Positions 25,014 through 34,214 of a stretch of DNA of 64,000 nt are shown here, in pieces (positions within the stretch are counted from its first letter, which is position 1; every line of letters begins with the position of its first letter). Source of the DNA: Deltaproteobacteria bacterium (GTDB taxonomy: Bacteria; Myxococcota_A; Polyangia; DRWM01; JAAZOP01). A program made the translations under genes and the position numbers. Location of the stretch: contig JACRCZ010000141.1 in NCBI GenBank assembly GCA_016218765.1, forward strand, positions 62,001-126,000, written 5' to 3'. The notes under the pieces are model-generated. The model was not told the origin of the DNA. It saw nothing but the letters and a program-made list of their open reading frames with translations, and did not search any database.

Positions 25014-26003
25014 ATGCGCGATTCGCGGCAGGCGAAAGACGAGTTTCCCGTACCGGCGGGATTGCAGGCACTGTTGCGGCTGGCGAACGCCGACGGGGCG
25101 TTTCTCCAGACGTTGATCGAAAAGCGCGAGGCGGCGGCGGACGCCGCCGGCGTCCGGCTCACGCGATCCGAGCGGACCGTGCTGCGGTCGGTCCCGGCCG
25201 GAACGCTGGCCGGGATGGCTCGCGCGATGCCCCCGGCGCCGCCGGCGAGACTGCCGTTCCTTCGACGCACCGCCGCCACCGCCGTCCTGCTCCTGGGCGG
25301 CGCCGCGCTGGCCGACGCCGGCGTCGCCTGCAAGCGGGCCGAGGAGACGAGACCGGCCGCCGACGCGCCCGCCGGACATTCCGGCGAGGCGTCTCCGGCG
25401 ACCGGAACCGTCGCGGATGCGGCGCTCGCTCCGGACGGCGAGGGCGCGGTGGATACGGAGGGAGGAGACGCGGACCAGGAGACGGTTCCCGGGCCCGAGG
25501 ACGCGGACGGCGTCGCGCGGGATCCGGACATCGCGGCGCCGGTCGCGGCGCTTGACGGCGGCGCGAGCCTGTTCGGCGTGAGCGGCATCACGCGTCCCGA
25601 GGTGAGCGTCACCGCGACGCTCGGCGGCATCGCGCCGGATCGGCGGTCGAGCACGCAGACGCAGCGCGAGTTCGAAGTGGCGTTGGATGCGCTGCAGGTG
25701 GACGGACCGCTCGACCCGGGGGTGGTGCGTCGCCTGTTGGCGCAGCGCCGGTCGCGGTTCCTGTACTGCGCCGAGAAGGTCCGAGGCGCGGGCGAGGATC
25801 CGGTCGGCCGGGTGACGGTCTCGTTCCGGGTGGACCTGGACGGCCGCGTCGCCCGTTCGGCGGTGACGGAGAACTCGACCTCCTCCGGCGGCCTGCCGAG
25901 CTGCCTGTCGCCGCACATCGATGGGATGGTCCTCCCGCAGGCGGACGCTCCCACCGAAGTCCGGGTGGACCTCGTGTACCGGAGGTCGGAATCCGGATCG
26001 TAG
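25014..26003 (+). CDS. AgmX/PglI C-terminal domain protein
   Basis: 329 residues from ATG 25014 with AGGAGGATCC. A helical N-terminal domain of about 75 residues (LTRSERTVLRSVPAGTLAGM) is followed by an RRT-hydrophobic segment (84-102), an acidic Ala/Asp-rich linker, and a C-terminal domain (about 235-325) with RFLYCAEKV, GRVTVSFRVDLDGRV and GLPSCLSPHI. This is the AgmX/PglI-type domain found in myxobacterial motility- and envelope-related proteins. The N-terminal domain looks leader- or adaptor-like. It precedes the NfeD/SPFH cluster but is probably a separate unit. Confidence 0.82.
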   Translation: MRDSRQAKDEFPVPAGLQALLRLANADGAFLQTLIEKREAAADAAGVRLTRSERTVLRSVPAGTLAGMARAMPPAPPARLPFLRRTAATAVLLLGGAALADAGVACKRAEETRPAADAPAGHSGEASPATGTVADAALAPDGEGAVDTEGGDADQETVPGPEDADGVARDPDIAAPVAALDGGASLFGVSGITRPEVSVTATLGGIAPDRRSSTQTQREFEVALDALQVDGPLDPGVVRRLLAQRRSRFLYCAEKVRGAGEDPVGRVTVSFRVDLDGRVARSAVTENSTSSGGLPSCLSPHIDGMVLPQADAPTEVRVDLVYRRSESGS

Positions 26004-26021
26004 TCGCGGCGCCCTCGCTGC

Positions 26022-26050
26022 TTGTCCCCCTCGGCCCATCGTGTTACACG
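26022..26050 (+). promoter_or_regulatory. Promoter of the NfeD-SPFH cluster
   Basis: TTGTCC (26022-26027), 17-bp spacer, TACACG (26045-26050), seven bases before the ATG at 26058. That distance predicts a leaderless mRNA. Confidence 0.55.
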
Positions 26051-26057
26051 CTTCGGC

Positions 26058-26702
26058 ATGACGCTGGCGTTCGGGATCTGTCTGGCGGTGGGAGCGGTGA
26101 TGGTGTTGTTCTCGCTCTTCGCCGGCGGGGACCACGCGGCGGACGCGCACGACGTGGATGCGGGGGGCGGGGACGCGGGCGCGCACGGCGGGGGGGATGC
26201 GCACGGGGGCGCGCACGGGGCCGACCACGGGCACGCGGACGTGCACGGGGCGGGGGATTTCTGGCTGTTGTTCGTGTCGCTGCGGTTCTGGGTCTTCTTC
26301 CTGACGTTCTTCGGGCTGACCGGGCTCCTGCTGGAGCTGGCGGGGGCGAGCGAGCTCCTGGCGGCGCTGCTGGCGGCGCCGCTGGGGGTGGGCCTGGGGG
26401 TGGGCGCGGCGTGGGTCTTCCGGCGGCTGCGGGAGCAGACGGTGAGCAGCGCCATCTCGCCGGACGAGCTGGTCGGGCTGGAGGCGAAGGTCATGCTGCC
26501 GGTCTCGTCGTCGGCGCCCGGCAAGGTCCGGCTGCAGCTCAGCGGGCGGACGCTGGACCGGATGGCGTGGACGGAGGCGGAGGGGGTGATTCCGCGCGGC
26601 GAGCGTGCGATGGTGATCGCGATCCGGGGCGACCGGTTGATCGTGACGCACGCGACGACGCAGGAGCTGACGGACGGGAAGGGCCGGGGCGGGGGTAGCT
26701 GA
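26058..26702 (+). CDS. NfeD-like membrane protein
   Basis: 214 residues. An N-terminal helix, a very His/Gly/Ala/Asp-rich loop (about 25-70, more than ten histidines, possibly metal-binding), two membrane helices around FWLLFVSLRFWVFFLTFFG and LLAALLAAPLGVG, and a C-terminal OB-like domain (LVGLEAKVMLPVSSSAPGK ... VIPRGERAMVI). NfeD proteins pair with SPFH/flotillin proteins in bacterial membrane microdomains, and the next two genes are SPFH proteins. The ATG has no ribosome site, but a promoter ends seven bases before it. Confidence 0.8.
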   Translation: MTLAFGICLAVGAVMVLFSLFAGGDHAADAHDVDAGGGDAGAHGGGDAHGGAHGADHGHADVHGAGDFWLLFVSLRFWVFFLTFFGLTGLLLELAGASELLAALLAAPLGVGLGVGAAWVFRRLREQTVSSAISPDELVGLEAKVMLPVSSSAPGKVRLQLSGRTLDRMAWTEAEGVIPRGERAMVIAIRGDRLIVTHATTQELTDGKGRGGGS

Positions 26703-26769
26703 GCGGGGGCGGGGGGCTGGCGGAGCACGAGGGGCGGGTTGCGCGCGGTGCGCGCGGGGAGGAAGCGAC

Positions 26770-28128
26770 ATGGTCGGACTTTCGGGAGCGGACTGGGGTG
26801 CCATCATGCCGGCGGCGCTGCAGATCACGGAGAAGCTGGCGATCACGATGGCGGTGGCGGCCGGGGCGACGATCTTCGGCCTGCTGTTCTTCATCTTCAT
26901 CGCGAAGCGGTTCCTGATCATCTGCCCGCCGAACATGCTGCTCGTGCTGTCCGGCGGCAAGCGTCGCACCGCGGACGACAAGGTGGTCGGCTACCGCATC
27001 ATTCCCGGGGGGCGGGCGTGGCGCGTGCCGGTGATCGAGACGCCGAGCTTCATGGACATGACGACGATCCCGATTTACGTCGCGGTGCAGAACGCGTATT
27101 CCAAGAACTCGATCCCGCTCGAGGTGCACGCGATTGCGAACGTGAAGCTGGCGAGCAACCCGGAGATCGTGATGAACGCGGTGGAGCGCTTCCTGGGGCG
27201 CGACCGCAGCGAGATCCAGCGCGTGGCGAAGGAGACGCTGGAGGGCGCGCTGCGCGGGGTGCTGGCCCGGCTGACGCCGGAGGAGATCAACGAGGACCGG
27301 CTCAAGTTCGCGGCGGAGATCTCGGACGAGGTCGAGGAGGACCTGGCGAAGCTGGGTCTGCAGGTGGACACGCTGAAGATCCAGAGCGTGTCGGACGACA
27401 AGGAGTACCTCGATTCGATCGGCCGCGTGCGGATCGCCGAGGCGATCAAGCGGGCGGAGATCGCGGAGTCGAACGCGCGCAACGAGGCGAACAAGGTCGC
27501 GGCGGACTCCAAGGCGCTGGGCGACGTGGCGCAGGAGCAGGCGCAGAAGGCGATCCTGCAGAAGCAGAACGAGCTGCGGCGCATCCGGGCCGACCTCGCG
27601 GCGCAGTCCGAGTCGGAGGAGAAGAAGGCGGTGGCGGCCGGCGACGCCGCGCGCGCCACGGCGGAGCAGGAGCTGCAGCGCATCCGCTCGCAGCTCGAGC
27701 AGATCCGCCTGCAGGCCGACGTGGTCATTCCCTGGGAGGCGAAGAGGTCGCAGCAGGAGTTCGAGGCGCGGGCGCAGGCGGCGCCGCTGGCGGAGAACGG
27801 GCGGGCCGTGGCCGAGGCGCTCAAGATCATCGCCGAGACGTGGCGTTCCGCGGGGCCGGACGCCAAGGAGATCTTCCTGTTCCAGCAGCTCGACCAGATC
27901 CTGGGCGACGTGGCGGGGCACCTCAAGAAGGTGAACCTGGAGGACGTGCAGATCCTGGATCCGGGCGACGGACGGGCGCTGCCCCGGCTCGTCGCCGGCT
28001 ACCCGGCCATGGTCGCCGCGGTGCTGGGCGAGCTCAAGGCGTCCACGGGCATCGACGTCCCGGCGATCCTCGGGCGGCGGCTGGAGACGGCGGCGCAGGG
28101 CCTGCCCCCGGCGGGAGGTGCCCGATGA
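26770..28128 (+). CDS. Flotillin/SPFH protein 1
   Basis: 452 residues: membrane helix at about 25-46 (AITMAVAAGATIFGLLFFIF), SPFH/band 7 domain (about 47-220: IICPPNMLLVLSGGKRR, NSIPLEVHAIANVKLASN), a long coiled coil rich in Glu/Ala/Lys/Gln (about 235-330), and a C-terminal region ending in VLGELKASTGIDVPAIL. Flotillins oligomerise into membrane microdomains. GGGGAGGAAG precedes the ATG. It overlaps the second SPFH gene by 4 bp (ATGA). Confidence 0.93.
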   Translation: MVGLSGADWGAIMPAALQITEKLAITMAVAAGATIFGLLFFIFIAKRFLIICPPNMLLVLSGGKRRTADDKVVGYRIIPGGRAWRVPVIETPSFMDMTTIPIYVAVQNAYSKNSIPLEVHAIANVKLASNPEIVMNAVERFLGRDRSEIQRVAKETLEGALRGVLARLTPEEINEDRLKFAAEISDEVEEDLAKLGLQVDTLKIQSVSDDKEYLDSIGRVRIAEAIKRAEIAESNARNEANKVAADSKALGDVAQEQAQKAILQKQNELRRIRADLAAQSESEEKKAVAAGDAARATAEQELQRIRSQLEQIRLQADVVIPWEAKRSQQEFEARAQAAPLAENGRAVAEALKIIAETWRSAGPDAKEIFLFQQLDQILGDVAGHLKKVNLEDVQILDPGDGRALPRLVAGYPAMVAAVLGELKASTGIDVPAILGRRLETAAQGLPPAGGAR

Positions 28129-29471
28129 GCCCCCTGGCTGCGCTCGTCGTCGGCGCCATGCGTCCGGAGGCGGTGATCGGCATCTTCGCCGGCGTCATCC
28201 TCCTCGGCCTGCTGCTCCTCGTCGCCCTCGTGCGACGCATCCTCTACATCTGCCCGCCCAACGAAGTGTTGATCTTCACGGGCAAGCACCGCACGCGCGG
28301 CGACGGGCGGACGGTCGGGTTCCAGACGATCCAGGGCGGGCGCAAGCTCCGCATCCCGCTCCTGGAGCGCGTCGACAAGATGGACCTGACGAACATGACG
28401 ATCGAGGTGGCGGTGAAGGGCGCCTTCTCCAAGGGCGGCATTCCGCTCACCGTGCAGGGCGTGGCGAACGTGAAGATCTCGAGCGACAGCGAGGGCGCGA
28501 CGCCGGTCCTGCACAACGCGATCGAGCGGCTCCTGGGGAAGCGGCGGGAAGAGATCATGGCGGTCGCCAAGGACACGCTGGAGGGCAACCTGCGCGGCGT
28601 GCTGGCGACGCTGACGCCGGAGGAGCTGAACCAGGACAAGATCAAGTTCGGGCAGCTCCTGCTGGAGGAGGCGGAGCACGATCTCATCAAGCTGGGGCTG
28701 GAGCTGAACACGCTGAAGATCCAGAACGTGACCGACGAGGTCGGGTACCTGGACTCGATCGGGCGCGTGAAGTCCGCGGAGATCAAGCGCAACGCGCTGA
28801 TCGCGGAGGCGCAGGCGCGCGCGCTGTCCACGGTGCGGGACGCCGAGAACAAGCAGGACACGGAGCTGGCGCGCATCGATGCCGAGATCCGCACGGCGCG
28901 GGCGGAGATGGAGCGGCGCATCGCGGACGCCCTGACGAAGAAGGACGCGATGGTCGCCGAGTCGCGCGGGCAGACCCTGGCGGCGGTGGCCAAGGCCACG
29001 GCGGAAATCGAGGTGCAGACGGCGCGCGTCGAGCAGGTACGGCGGCAGCTCCAGGCCGACGTCATCGCGCCCGCCCAGGCCGCCTGCTCGGCGGCCGAGG
29101 CGAAGGCCAAGGGCGAGGCGGCGCGCTTCGTCGAGCAGGGCCGCGCGCAGGCCGCGGCGCTGGCCGAGACCATCAGCGCGTGGCGCCAGGCCGGCGGCAA
29201 CGCCCGCGACGTGTTCCTGATGCAGAAGCTCGGCGCCCTCACCCACACCGTGCTCGGCACGATCGACACCGTGAACATCAACCGCCTGACGATGCTGCCC
29301 ATCGCGTCCGACGGGAATGACGGCGCGCCGCTGGCGACCAAGGCGCTGGTGATGGCGGAACAGCTCAAGGCGACGCTGGGCATCGACGTGATCGAGGCGG
29401 TGAAGGCCAGGCTCGGGCCCGCCGCGGTCGTGACGCACGCGAAGCCGGTCCCGCCGCCGCCGAAGGCCTAG
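28125..29471 (+). CDS. Flotillin/SPFH protein 2, paralogue of protein 1
   Basis: 448 residues with the same layout as its neighbour: N-terminal helix (about 15-38), SPFH domain with YICPPNEVLIFTGKHR and GIPLTVQGVANVKISSD, coiled coil (about 225-330), and a C-terminal region ending LKATLGIDVIEAVKARLG then a Pro-rich tail. Shared stretches such as LNTLKIQNVTDE / VDTLKIQSVSDD and YLDSIGRV show that the two arose by tandem duplication and probably form a hetero-oligomer. GGGAGGTGCCCG precedes the ATG, translationally coupled to protein 1. Confidence 0.93.
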   Translation: MSPLAALVVGAMRPEAVIGIFAGVILLGLLLLVALVRRILYICPPNEVLIFTGKHRTRGDGRTVGFQTIQGGRKLRIPLLERVDKMDLTNMTIEVAVKGAFSKGGIPLTVQGVANVKISSDSEGATPVLHNAIERLLGKRREEIMAVAKDTLEGNLRGVLATLTPEELNQDKIKFGQLLLEEAEHDLIKLGLELNTLKIQNVTDEVGYLDSIGRVKSAEIKRNALIAEAQARALSTVRDAENKQDTELARIDAEIRTARAEMERRIADALTKKDAMVAESRGQTLAAVAKATAEIEVQTARVEQVRRQLQADVIAPAQAACSAAEAKAKGEAARFVEQGRAQAAALAETISAWRQAGGNARDVFLMQKLGALTHTVLGTIDTVNINRLTMLPIASDGNDGAPLATKALVMAEQLKATLGIDVIEAVKARLGPAAVVTHAKPVPPPPKA

Positions 29472-29509
29472 GTGCGGCCGCTCGCCACGGGGCGTCCGGG
29501 GAGCGCGCG

Positions 29510-30679
29510 ATGATCGTCGCCATCACGGGAATCTCGGCGCTCGTCCCCTCGATCCTCCTCGCCTGGTTCTTCTACTCGCGCGACATGCGCCGCGAGCCGG
29601 CGCGGGCCGTGTGGGCCACCTTCGGGCTCGGCGTGCTGTCGATCGTGCCCACGCTGCTCTTCGCGCTCCCGATCATGGCCCACGTGGTTCCGCGCTTCGG
29701 GCATCCGCTGGCGGTGGGTCCGGCCGAGGCGTTCCTGGCGGCGGCGTTGCCGGAGGAGTTCTTCAAGTTCTCGGTCCTGTACTGGTACGCGCGGCAGCGG
29801 CGCTGGTTCGACGAGCCGATGGACGGCGTGGTGTACGGCGCGATCGCGTCCCTGGGCTTCGCGACGCTCGAGAACGTCATGTACTGCCTGCAGGGAAACC
29901 TGCTGACGGCGATCATGCGGGCGGTGACCTCGGTGCCGGGGCACGCGTTCTGGGGCGCGATGATGGGCTACTACGTGGGGGTCGCGCGGTTCAGCCCGCC
30001 AGCGGCGCGCGCCGGACTCCTGCGCCGGGCGCTGGGCTGGCCCATCCTGCTGCACGGCCTGTACGACACGGGGCTGTTGTCGCTCAAGGCGTACGGCGAG
30101 CGCGGTACCGAGCCCGTGGGCGCGGAGCTGGCGGTGGTGCTGGCGCTGCTGCTGGTGTCGCTGGCGACCGTGATCGTGTCGTGGATCTACGGCATCCGGC
30201 TGACGCGCCGGATGCGCCGCGCGCAGCGGCTCGCGCTGCTCGGGTCCGGCGGCGATGGGGCCGTGGGCGCCGCGGCGCAGCCGACGCCCGTCGAGCGGGC
30301 GCTGGCGGCGATCTGGCCGGTGGATGCCGGGGCGGGGGACGAGCCGGTTCCGGAGGACGTGCGGCGGGCATCGCGACCGCGGGCGTCACGCCCGCTGGCG
30401 TGGCTGATGCTTGCCGGCGGCGGGCTCCTGCTGCTGGGCGGAGCGCTGATGCTGCTCGGGTCGGTCCTGCTGGCGGCCAAGGGCAAGGTCGCCTCGGCGC
30501 TGGTCGGCGGGCTCATCTCCGGCGTGTTGCCGGTGGTGCTGGCGCTGTTCTTGTTCTCGCGCGGCCTGCGGCGGATGCCGCAGCGGGTTCGCGTGTCGTT
30601 GCCGCCCGCGCCGCCGGCCGGACCGGCCGGCGCGGCGGCGCCGCTCCCGCGGGCCGTGCCGCCGGAGGCGGCGGGGTGA
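29510..30679 (+). CDS. PrsW-like intramembrane metalloprotease
   Basis: 389 residues with about seven to nine membrane helices. Active-site motifs of the PrsW family: LPEEFFKF (E82, E83, K86), FATLEN (117-122), VPGHAFWG (H145) and LLHGLYD (H182). PrsW-type enzymes cleave anti-sigma factors or other membrane proteins. A C-terminal extension adds two further helices and a Pro/Ala tail. It follows the SPFH pair by 38 bp with GGGGAGCG as ribosome site, suggesting that the protease works in or is controlled by the SPFH microdomain (inference; SPFH-protease pairing is known for HflKC-FtsH). Confidence 0.9.
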   Translation: MIVAITGISALVPSILLAWFFYSRDMRREPARAVWATFGLGVLSIVPTLLFALPIMAHVVPRFGHPLAVGPAEAFLAAALPEEFFKFSVLYWYARQRRWFDEPMDGVVYGAIASLGFATLENVMYCLQGNLLTAIMRAVTSVPGHAFWGAMMGYYVGVARFSPPAARAGLLRRALGWPILLHGLYDTGLLSLKAYGERGTEPVGAELAVVLALLLVSLATVIVSWIYGIRLTRRMRRAQRLALLGSGGDGAVGAAAQPTPVERALAAIWPVDAGAGDEPVPEDVRRASRPRASRPLAWLMLAGGGLLLLGGALMLLGSVLLAAKGKVASALVGGLISGVLPVVLALFLFSRGLRRMPQRVRVSLPPAPPAGPAGAAAPLPRAVPPEAAG

Positions 30680-30709
30680 TGTCGCGACTCCGTGCCGGGC
30701 TCGACGCTC

Positions 30710-30976
30710 CTATTTCTTCTCGTGATAGGCGCGGATCTGCTCCGGCGTGTACTTGCTGACCGGGGTGACCGTCGACTTGGGGCGGATGTCGGTGGGCACC
30801 AACCCCTCCACGGCGCTGCGGCTCGAGCCCTCGACCAGCGCCCAGCCCGTGTGGTTGCCGGTGCTGCAGCCCCACTGGAACTTGTCGAGCAGGGCGGGCT
30901 GCTGCTCCAGGACGGAGTCCAGGGCCTTGAGGCACTCCTCCGGCGTGTGATGGCTTTCGATCAGGTACTTGCTCAT
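30710..30976 (-). CDS. Small alpha/beta hypothetical protein
   Basis: 88 residues starting MSKYLIESHHTPEECLKAL, with WGCSTGNHTGWALVEG and a C-terminal YTPEQIRAYHEKK helix. The layout is like a ferredoxin-like dimeric barrel, similar to the 98-residue protein at 19698. Cytoplasmic; function unknown. GGAAGGGAG lies upstream, and a good promoter is at 31002-31029. Confidence 0.78.
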   Translation of the reverse strand: MSKYLIESHHTPEECLKALDSVLEQQPALLDKFQWGCSTGNHTGWALVEGSSRSAVEGLVPTDIRPKSTVTPVSKYTPEQIRAYHEKK

Positions 30977-31001
30977 CGTGTCACGCTCCCTTCCGGGCGC
31001 C

Positions 31002-31029
31002 ACGCTAACCATCGGGGCCTCGCTGGCAA
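31002..31029 (-). promoter_or_regulatory. Promoter of the 88-residue protein gene
   Basis: Minus strand: TTGCCA (31029-31024), 16-bp spacer, TAGCGT (31007-31002), about 25 bases before the ATG. Confidence 0.5.
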
Positions 31030-31086
31030 CCGGCGGAGCGCCCGGGGGATCCGGCCGACCGGGCACCCTCGAGCCCGCCCGCCTGC

Positions 31087-31115
31087 TTGCCGCCGCCGTT
31101 CGCCCGGCCTATGCT
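31087..31115 (+). promoter_or_regulatory. Promoter of the EGF-like lipoprotein gene
   Basis: TTGCCG (31087-31092), 17-bp spacer, TATGCT (31110-31115). Divergent to the promoter at 31002-31029. Confidence 0.5.
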
Positions 31116-31156
31116 CGCGGGACATCGCCGCGACGGAACGGCGAGGGAGCCTGGAC

Positions 31157-32278
31157 ATGGCACGGTCGACACGGATTCTCCTTCCCGCCATCCTGCTGGC
31201 CTGCGCGCCCGGCCTCCCCGCGTGCGGCGGCGAGTCCTCGCCTTCCGGGCAGCCGCGGTCCTGCGGCTCGGCGACGTGCGGCGGCGTCGGAACCTGTTTC
31301 GAGGAGGGCGGATTCGCCTGGTGCGCTTGTCCGGACGGGACGCACCCGGACGGCCTGACGTGCGTCGCCGACAACGCCGCCGTGCCGTGCGACGGCGTCC
31401 TGTGCGGCGGACACGGCTGGTGCCGCGTCGGCGCGGGCGGTCGGCCGGCCTGCGACTGCTTCGAAGGCTACCATCCGGCGACCGGCGGGAACCTCGTCTG
31501 CCTTGCCGACGCGGCGGACGACGGCGGGCCCGACGTCGAGGGCGACGCCGTCGATGCCGATGCGGGCGAAGGCCTCGATGTCGACGGAGAAGGGGACGCG
31601 GCCGCGGAGGGCGAGGGAGAGGTTTCGGCGGACGGTGACGGCGACCCGGATGCCGACGCCGCCGACGACGCGGAAGCGGAGACCGACTCGGGCTGCACGG
31701 GAGAGCTGGGCGGTCCGTGCCATCTGTCGCGGCAGTGCGGATGCGCCGATGGCGAGCGATGCATCGTGGCGACGGGCAGCGGCGGCTTCGTGGAACAATG
31801 CGCTCCCGCCGGCTCGGCGGTGGTGGGGGCGCCGTGCACGATGATGATGGACGACTGCGTGAGGGGCTCGCAGTGCCTGCCGCCGTTCGGGCAGTTCTCC
31901 TGCCAGCGGTTCTGCACGAGCTCGACCGACTGCCCGGCCACCGCGTGTCTCGGCGGGTGGTTCGCGGGGACGCTGTACGGGTTCTGCGAGCCGACGGCGA
32001 GCGCGTGCGTTCCGGTGACCAACTTCGGGTGTCCCGCGGGCGGAGCGTGCCGGGTGATCTCCGCCCCGGCCCTCCGGACGTACTGCGGCACGGCCGGGCC
32101 CGGCGGGGACGGTGCCGATTGCCTGGTGGACGGGTGCCAGGGAGGCTACGCCTGCCACCTCATCGATCTGGCCAACATCCGCTGCCTGCGCTACTGCCTG
32201 CTCTCCGCGCCGGAGTGCACGACGGGCACCTGCACCGACGTGTACGGCAACGGGTCCGTGGGGCTCTGCCTGCCCTGA
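31157..32278 (+). CDS. Lipoprotein with EGF-like domains
   Basis: 373 residues: signal peptide with lipobox LPAC near residue 23, two EGF-like Cys units (about 36-70 and 77-115, each with CxCxxGxxPxG-type ends), an acidic Asp/Glu/Ala-rich linker (about 118-175), then a Cys-rich domain with repeated GxPCxxxxxC patterns to the end. All suggest an extracellular, disulfide-rich surface lipoprotein; binding partner unknown. GAGGGAGCC precedes the ATG at 31157. Convergent with the kinase gene, with a strong hairpin between. Confidence 0.8.
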   Translation: MARSTRILLPAILLACAPGLPACGGESSPSGQPRSCGSATCGGVGTCFEEGGFAWCACPDGTHPDGLTCVADNAAVPCDGVLCGGHGWCRVGAGGRPACDCFEGYHPATGGNLVCLADAADDGGPDVEGDAVDADAGEGLDVDGEGDAAAEGEGEVSADGDGDPDADAADDAEAETDSGCTGELGGPCHLSRQCGCADGERCIVATGSGGFVEQCAPAGSAVVGAPCTMMMDDCVRGSQCLPPFGQFSCQRFCTSSTDCPATACLGGWFAGTLYGFCEPTASACVPVTNFGCPAGGACRVISAPALRTYCGTAGPGGDGADCLVDGCQGGYACHLIDLANIRCLRYCLLSAPECTTGTCTDVYGNGSVGLCLP

Positions 32279-32279
32279 G

Positions 32280-32304
32280 CGAAGGCCGCGAGCTCGCGGC
32301 TTCG
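32280..32304. terminator. Bidirectional hairpin between convergent genes
   Basis: CGAAG(G)CCGCGAG-CTCGCGGCTTCG, a 12-bp stem with one bulged G, sits in the 42-bp gap between the convergent lipoprotein and kinase genes. No T-run; still the best terminator candidate here. Confidence 0.5.
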
Positions 32305-32320
32305 CGCCAGGGCCGAAACG

Positions 32321-34207
32321 CTACTCCGCCTCCTCCTCGCCCATCACGGCCATCATGCACTTCATCATGCCCGCGGTCATCGCGCTCATGGCGTCGGAGT
32401 CGCCGGACCAGCGGCCGGCGATCTCGCCGTACTGGTCCACCGTCAGACCGTGCCGGCGGACGACCTCCTCGGTCAGCTTCTCCTGCGCCGCCGCGAACGC
32501 CATGGGATCGAAGCTCGGGCCGGCGTTCTCGAACGCCGCCATCGCGAACGACTGGTTGGCGCAGGTGATCTCCACCGTGATCGCGACGTAGAGGTCGCGC
32601 TCCTTCGCCTGTTCCGGCGTCACGTCCGCGCTCGACCCGGCGTCCGACGCCGCCTGGAACTGCGCCAACGCCTGCAGCACGGCCGGGTCCGTCACGACCT
32701 GGCCGAACGGCGTGGTCGGCGGCTCGACGCCGGCGTCGGGTCCGGCCCCGGCGATGGTCGGCGGCACGGGCACCGTCGGAACGACGGGCGTGCCGGGCGC
32801 TCCGAGCTGGATCGAGCCCGCCGACGGGATCGTCGGGAGGGAGGGCGGCAGACCCGTGGTTTCCGTGCCGATAGCACCGGACGTCTGTCCCGGAGTCGCG
32901 GCCGAAACCGTCGTCGTGTCGCGCGGGGGCCGCGTGCCCGAGTCGTCCTCCCAGGGCGGTGCGACCAGGAACCAGACCGTGACTCCGATGGCCGCGGCGG
33001 CGCCGACGCCGATCAAGATGCCGAGCAACCCGTGGCTGCCGGAGCGGGCGCCCGCGCTGCTCGCCTCGGGCGCCACGCCCGGAACCGAGGCCCACGTGCC
33101 CTGTACCATCGGCGCGCCCGCGCCGGCCGCGACCTGGCCCGGCATTCCGTAGGGCATCACCGCCGGGCCCGCATAGGGACCACCGCCCGCGGCGGGCCCC
33201 GTCGGCATCGGGGTCCAACCGGCGGGCGTTGCGGAGGACGGCGGCGTCCACCCGGGCGGAGCGCCCGACGGCATCGGGGTCCATCCTCCCGACGGCCCGG
33301 CGGGAGGGTAGGGTGAGGGCACGGCGCCGGCCGGCTGCACGGTGGAGCCCGAGCCGCCCGACGCGTAGGGCGCGAGGACCTGGCGGAAGGCATCGGCGGA
33401 GGGGAAGCGCGCCGCGGGGTCGCGTGCGAGCGCGGTGAGGATCGCGCGCTCGAGGGTCGGGTCGAGGTCCGGGCGGAGCAGGCGCGGCGCGGGCGGAGTG
33501 GCCATCAGGATCTGGGCCAGGAGCGCGTTGTAGTTGTCGGCGTCGTACGGGTAGCGGCCGGTCAAGGCGCGATAGAGCACGACACCGGTCGCCCAGATGT
33601 CCACGCGGTGGTCGACGTTGCGCAACCCGGCGGCCTGCTCGGGCGCCATGAAGCGCGGGGTGCCGAGAACCGCGCCGGTCTGGGTGAGGTTCGAGCTGCT
33701 CAGCTCGCCGCGCACCTTGGAGACGCCGAAGTCGAGCAGCTTGACGAAGTCGCCGTCGCCGGTTTCGGCGAGGAAGATGTTCTCCGGCTTGAGGTCGCGG
33801 TGGACGATGCCCCGCGCGTGGGCGCCCTGGAGCGCGAGCAGGGTCTGGCAGACGATGCCGGCGATGCGCGGCGTCGGCAGCATCGGGCTCTCGGCAAGGA
33901 GCGCGGCGAGCGACCGGCCGCGCAGGAACTCCATGACGATGTACGGTGCGCCGCCCGGCGCGGTCCCCAGATCCAGCACCTCGACGATGTGCGGGCTGCC
34001 GATCGAGCTGGCGGCGACGGCCTCCTGGCGCAGGCGGGCCAGCGCGTTGGGATCGCCCGCCAGCTCCGGCCGGAGGAACTTGACCGCGATCGGCCGGCCC
34101 AGCGTCGCGTGCTCGCCGGCGTAGACGAACCCCATGCCGCCTTCGCCCAACGGCTGCGTCAACCTGTATTTCCCTTCCAGCACGACGCCGGTGAGATTCG
34201 GTACCAC
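32321..34207 (-). CDS. Membrane-anchored Ser/Thr protein kinase
   Basis: 628 residues from a GTG at 34207. Kinase domain 13-280: glycine loop GEGGMG (21-26), K43, HRDLKPEN (136-143), DFG (159-161), APE (188-190). All catalytic residues are present. A Pro/Gly-rich juxtamembrane region with GWTPMP repeats, one membrane helix (393-417), then a periplasmic part of about 210 residues with a Pro/Thr-rich stalk and a small Met/Glu-rich domain. Typical Pkn-type myxobacterial kinase. The start has no ribosome site; TACGCT ends seven bases before the GTG, so the mRNA looks leaderless. Confidence 0.95.
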   Translation of the reverse strand: MVPNLTGVVLEGKYRLTQPLGEGGMGFVYAGEHATLGRPIAVKFLRPELAGDPNALARLRQEAVAASSIGSPHIVEVLDLGTAPGGAPYIVMEFLRGRSLAALLAESPMLPTPRIAGIVCQTLLALQGAHARGIVHRDLKPENIFLAETGDGDFVKLLDFGVSKVRGELSSSNLTQTGAVLGTPRFMAPEQAAGLRNVDHRVDIWATGVVLYRALTGRYPYDADNYNALLAQILMATPPAPRLLRPDLDPTLERAILTALARDPAARFPSADAFRQVLAPYASGGSGSTVQPAGAVPSPYPPAGPSGGWTPMPSGAPPGWTPPSSATPAGWTPMPTGPAAGGGPYAGPAVMPYGMPGQVAAGAGAPMVQGTWASVPGVAPEASSAGARSGSHGLLGILIGVGAAAAIGVTVWFLVAPPWEDDSGTRPPRDTTTVSAATPGQTSGAIGTETTGLPPSLPTIPSAGSIQLGAPGTPVVPTVPVPPTIAGAGPDAGVEPPTTPFGQVVTDPAVLQALAQFQAASDAGSSADVTPEQAKERDLYVAITVEITCANQSFAMAAFENAGPSFDPMAFAAAQEKLTEEVVRRHGLTVDQYGEIAGRWSGDSDAMSAMTAGMMKCMMAVMGEEEAE

Positions 34208-34214
34208 GGGGGGG

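Noticed and set aside
26739-28124. Possible fusion upstream of the second SPFH gene
   Set aside because: The frame is open by chance; the true start is the ATG at 28125 with GGGAGGTG and an ATGA overlap.
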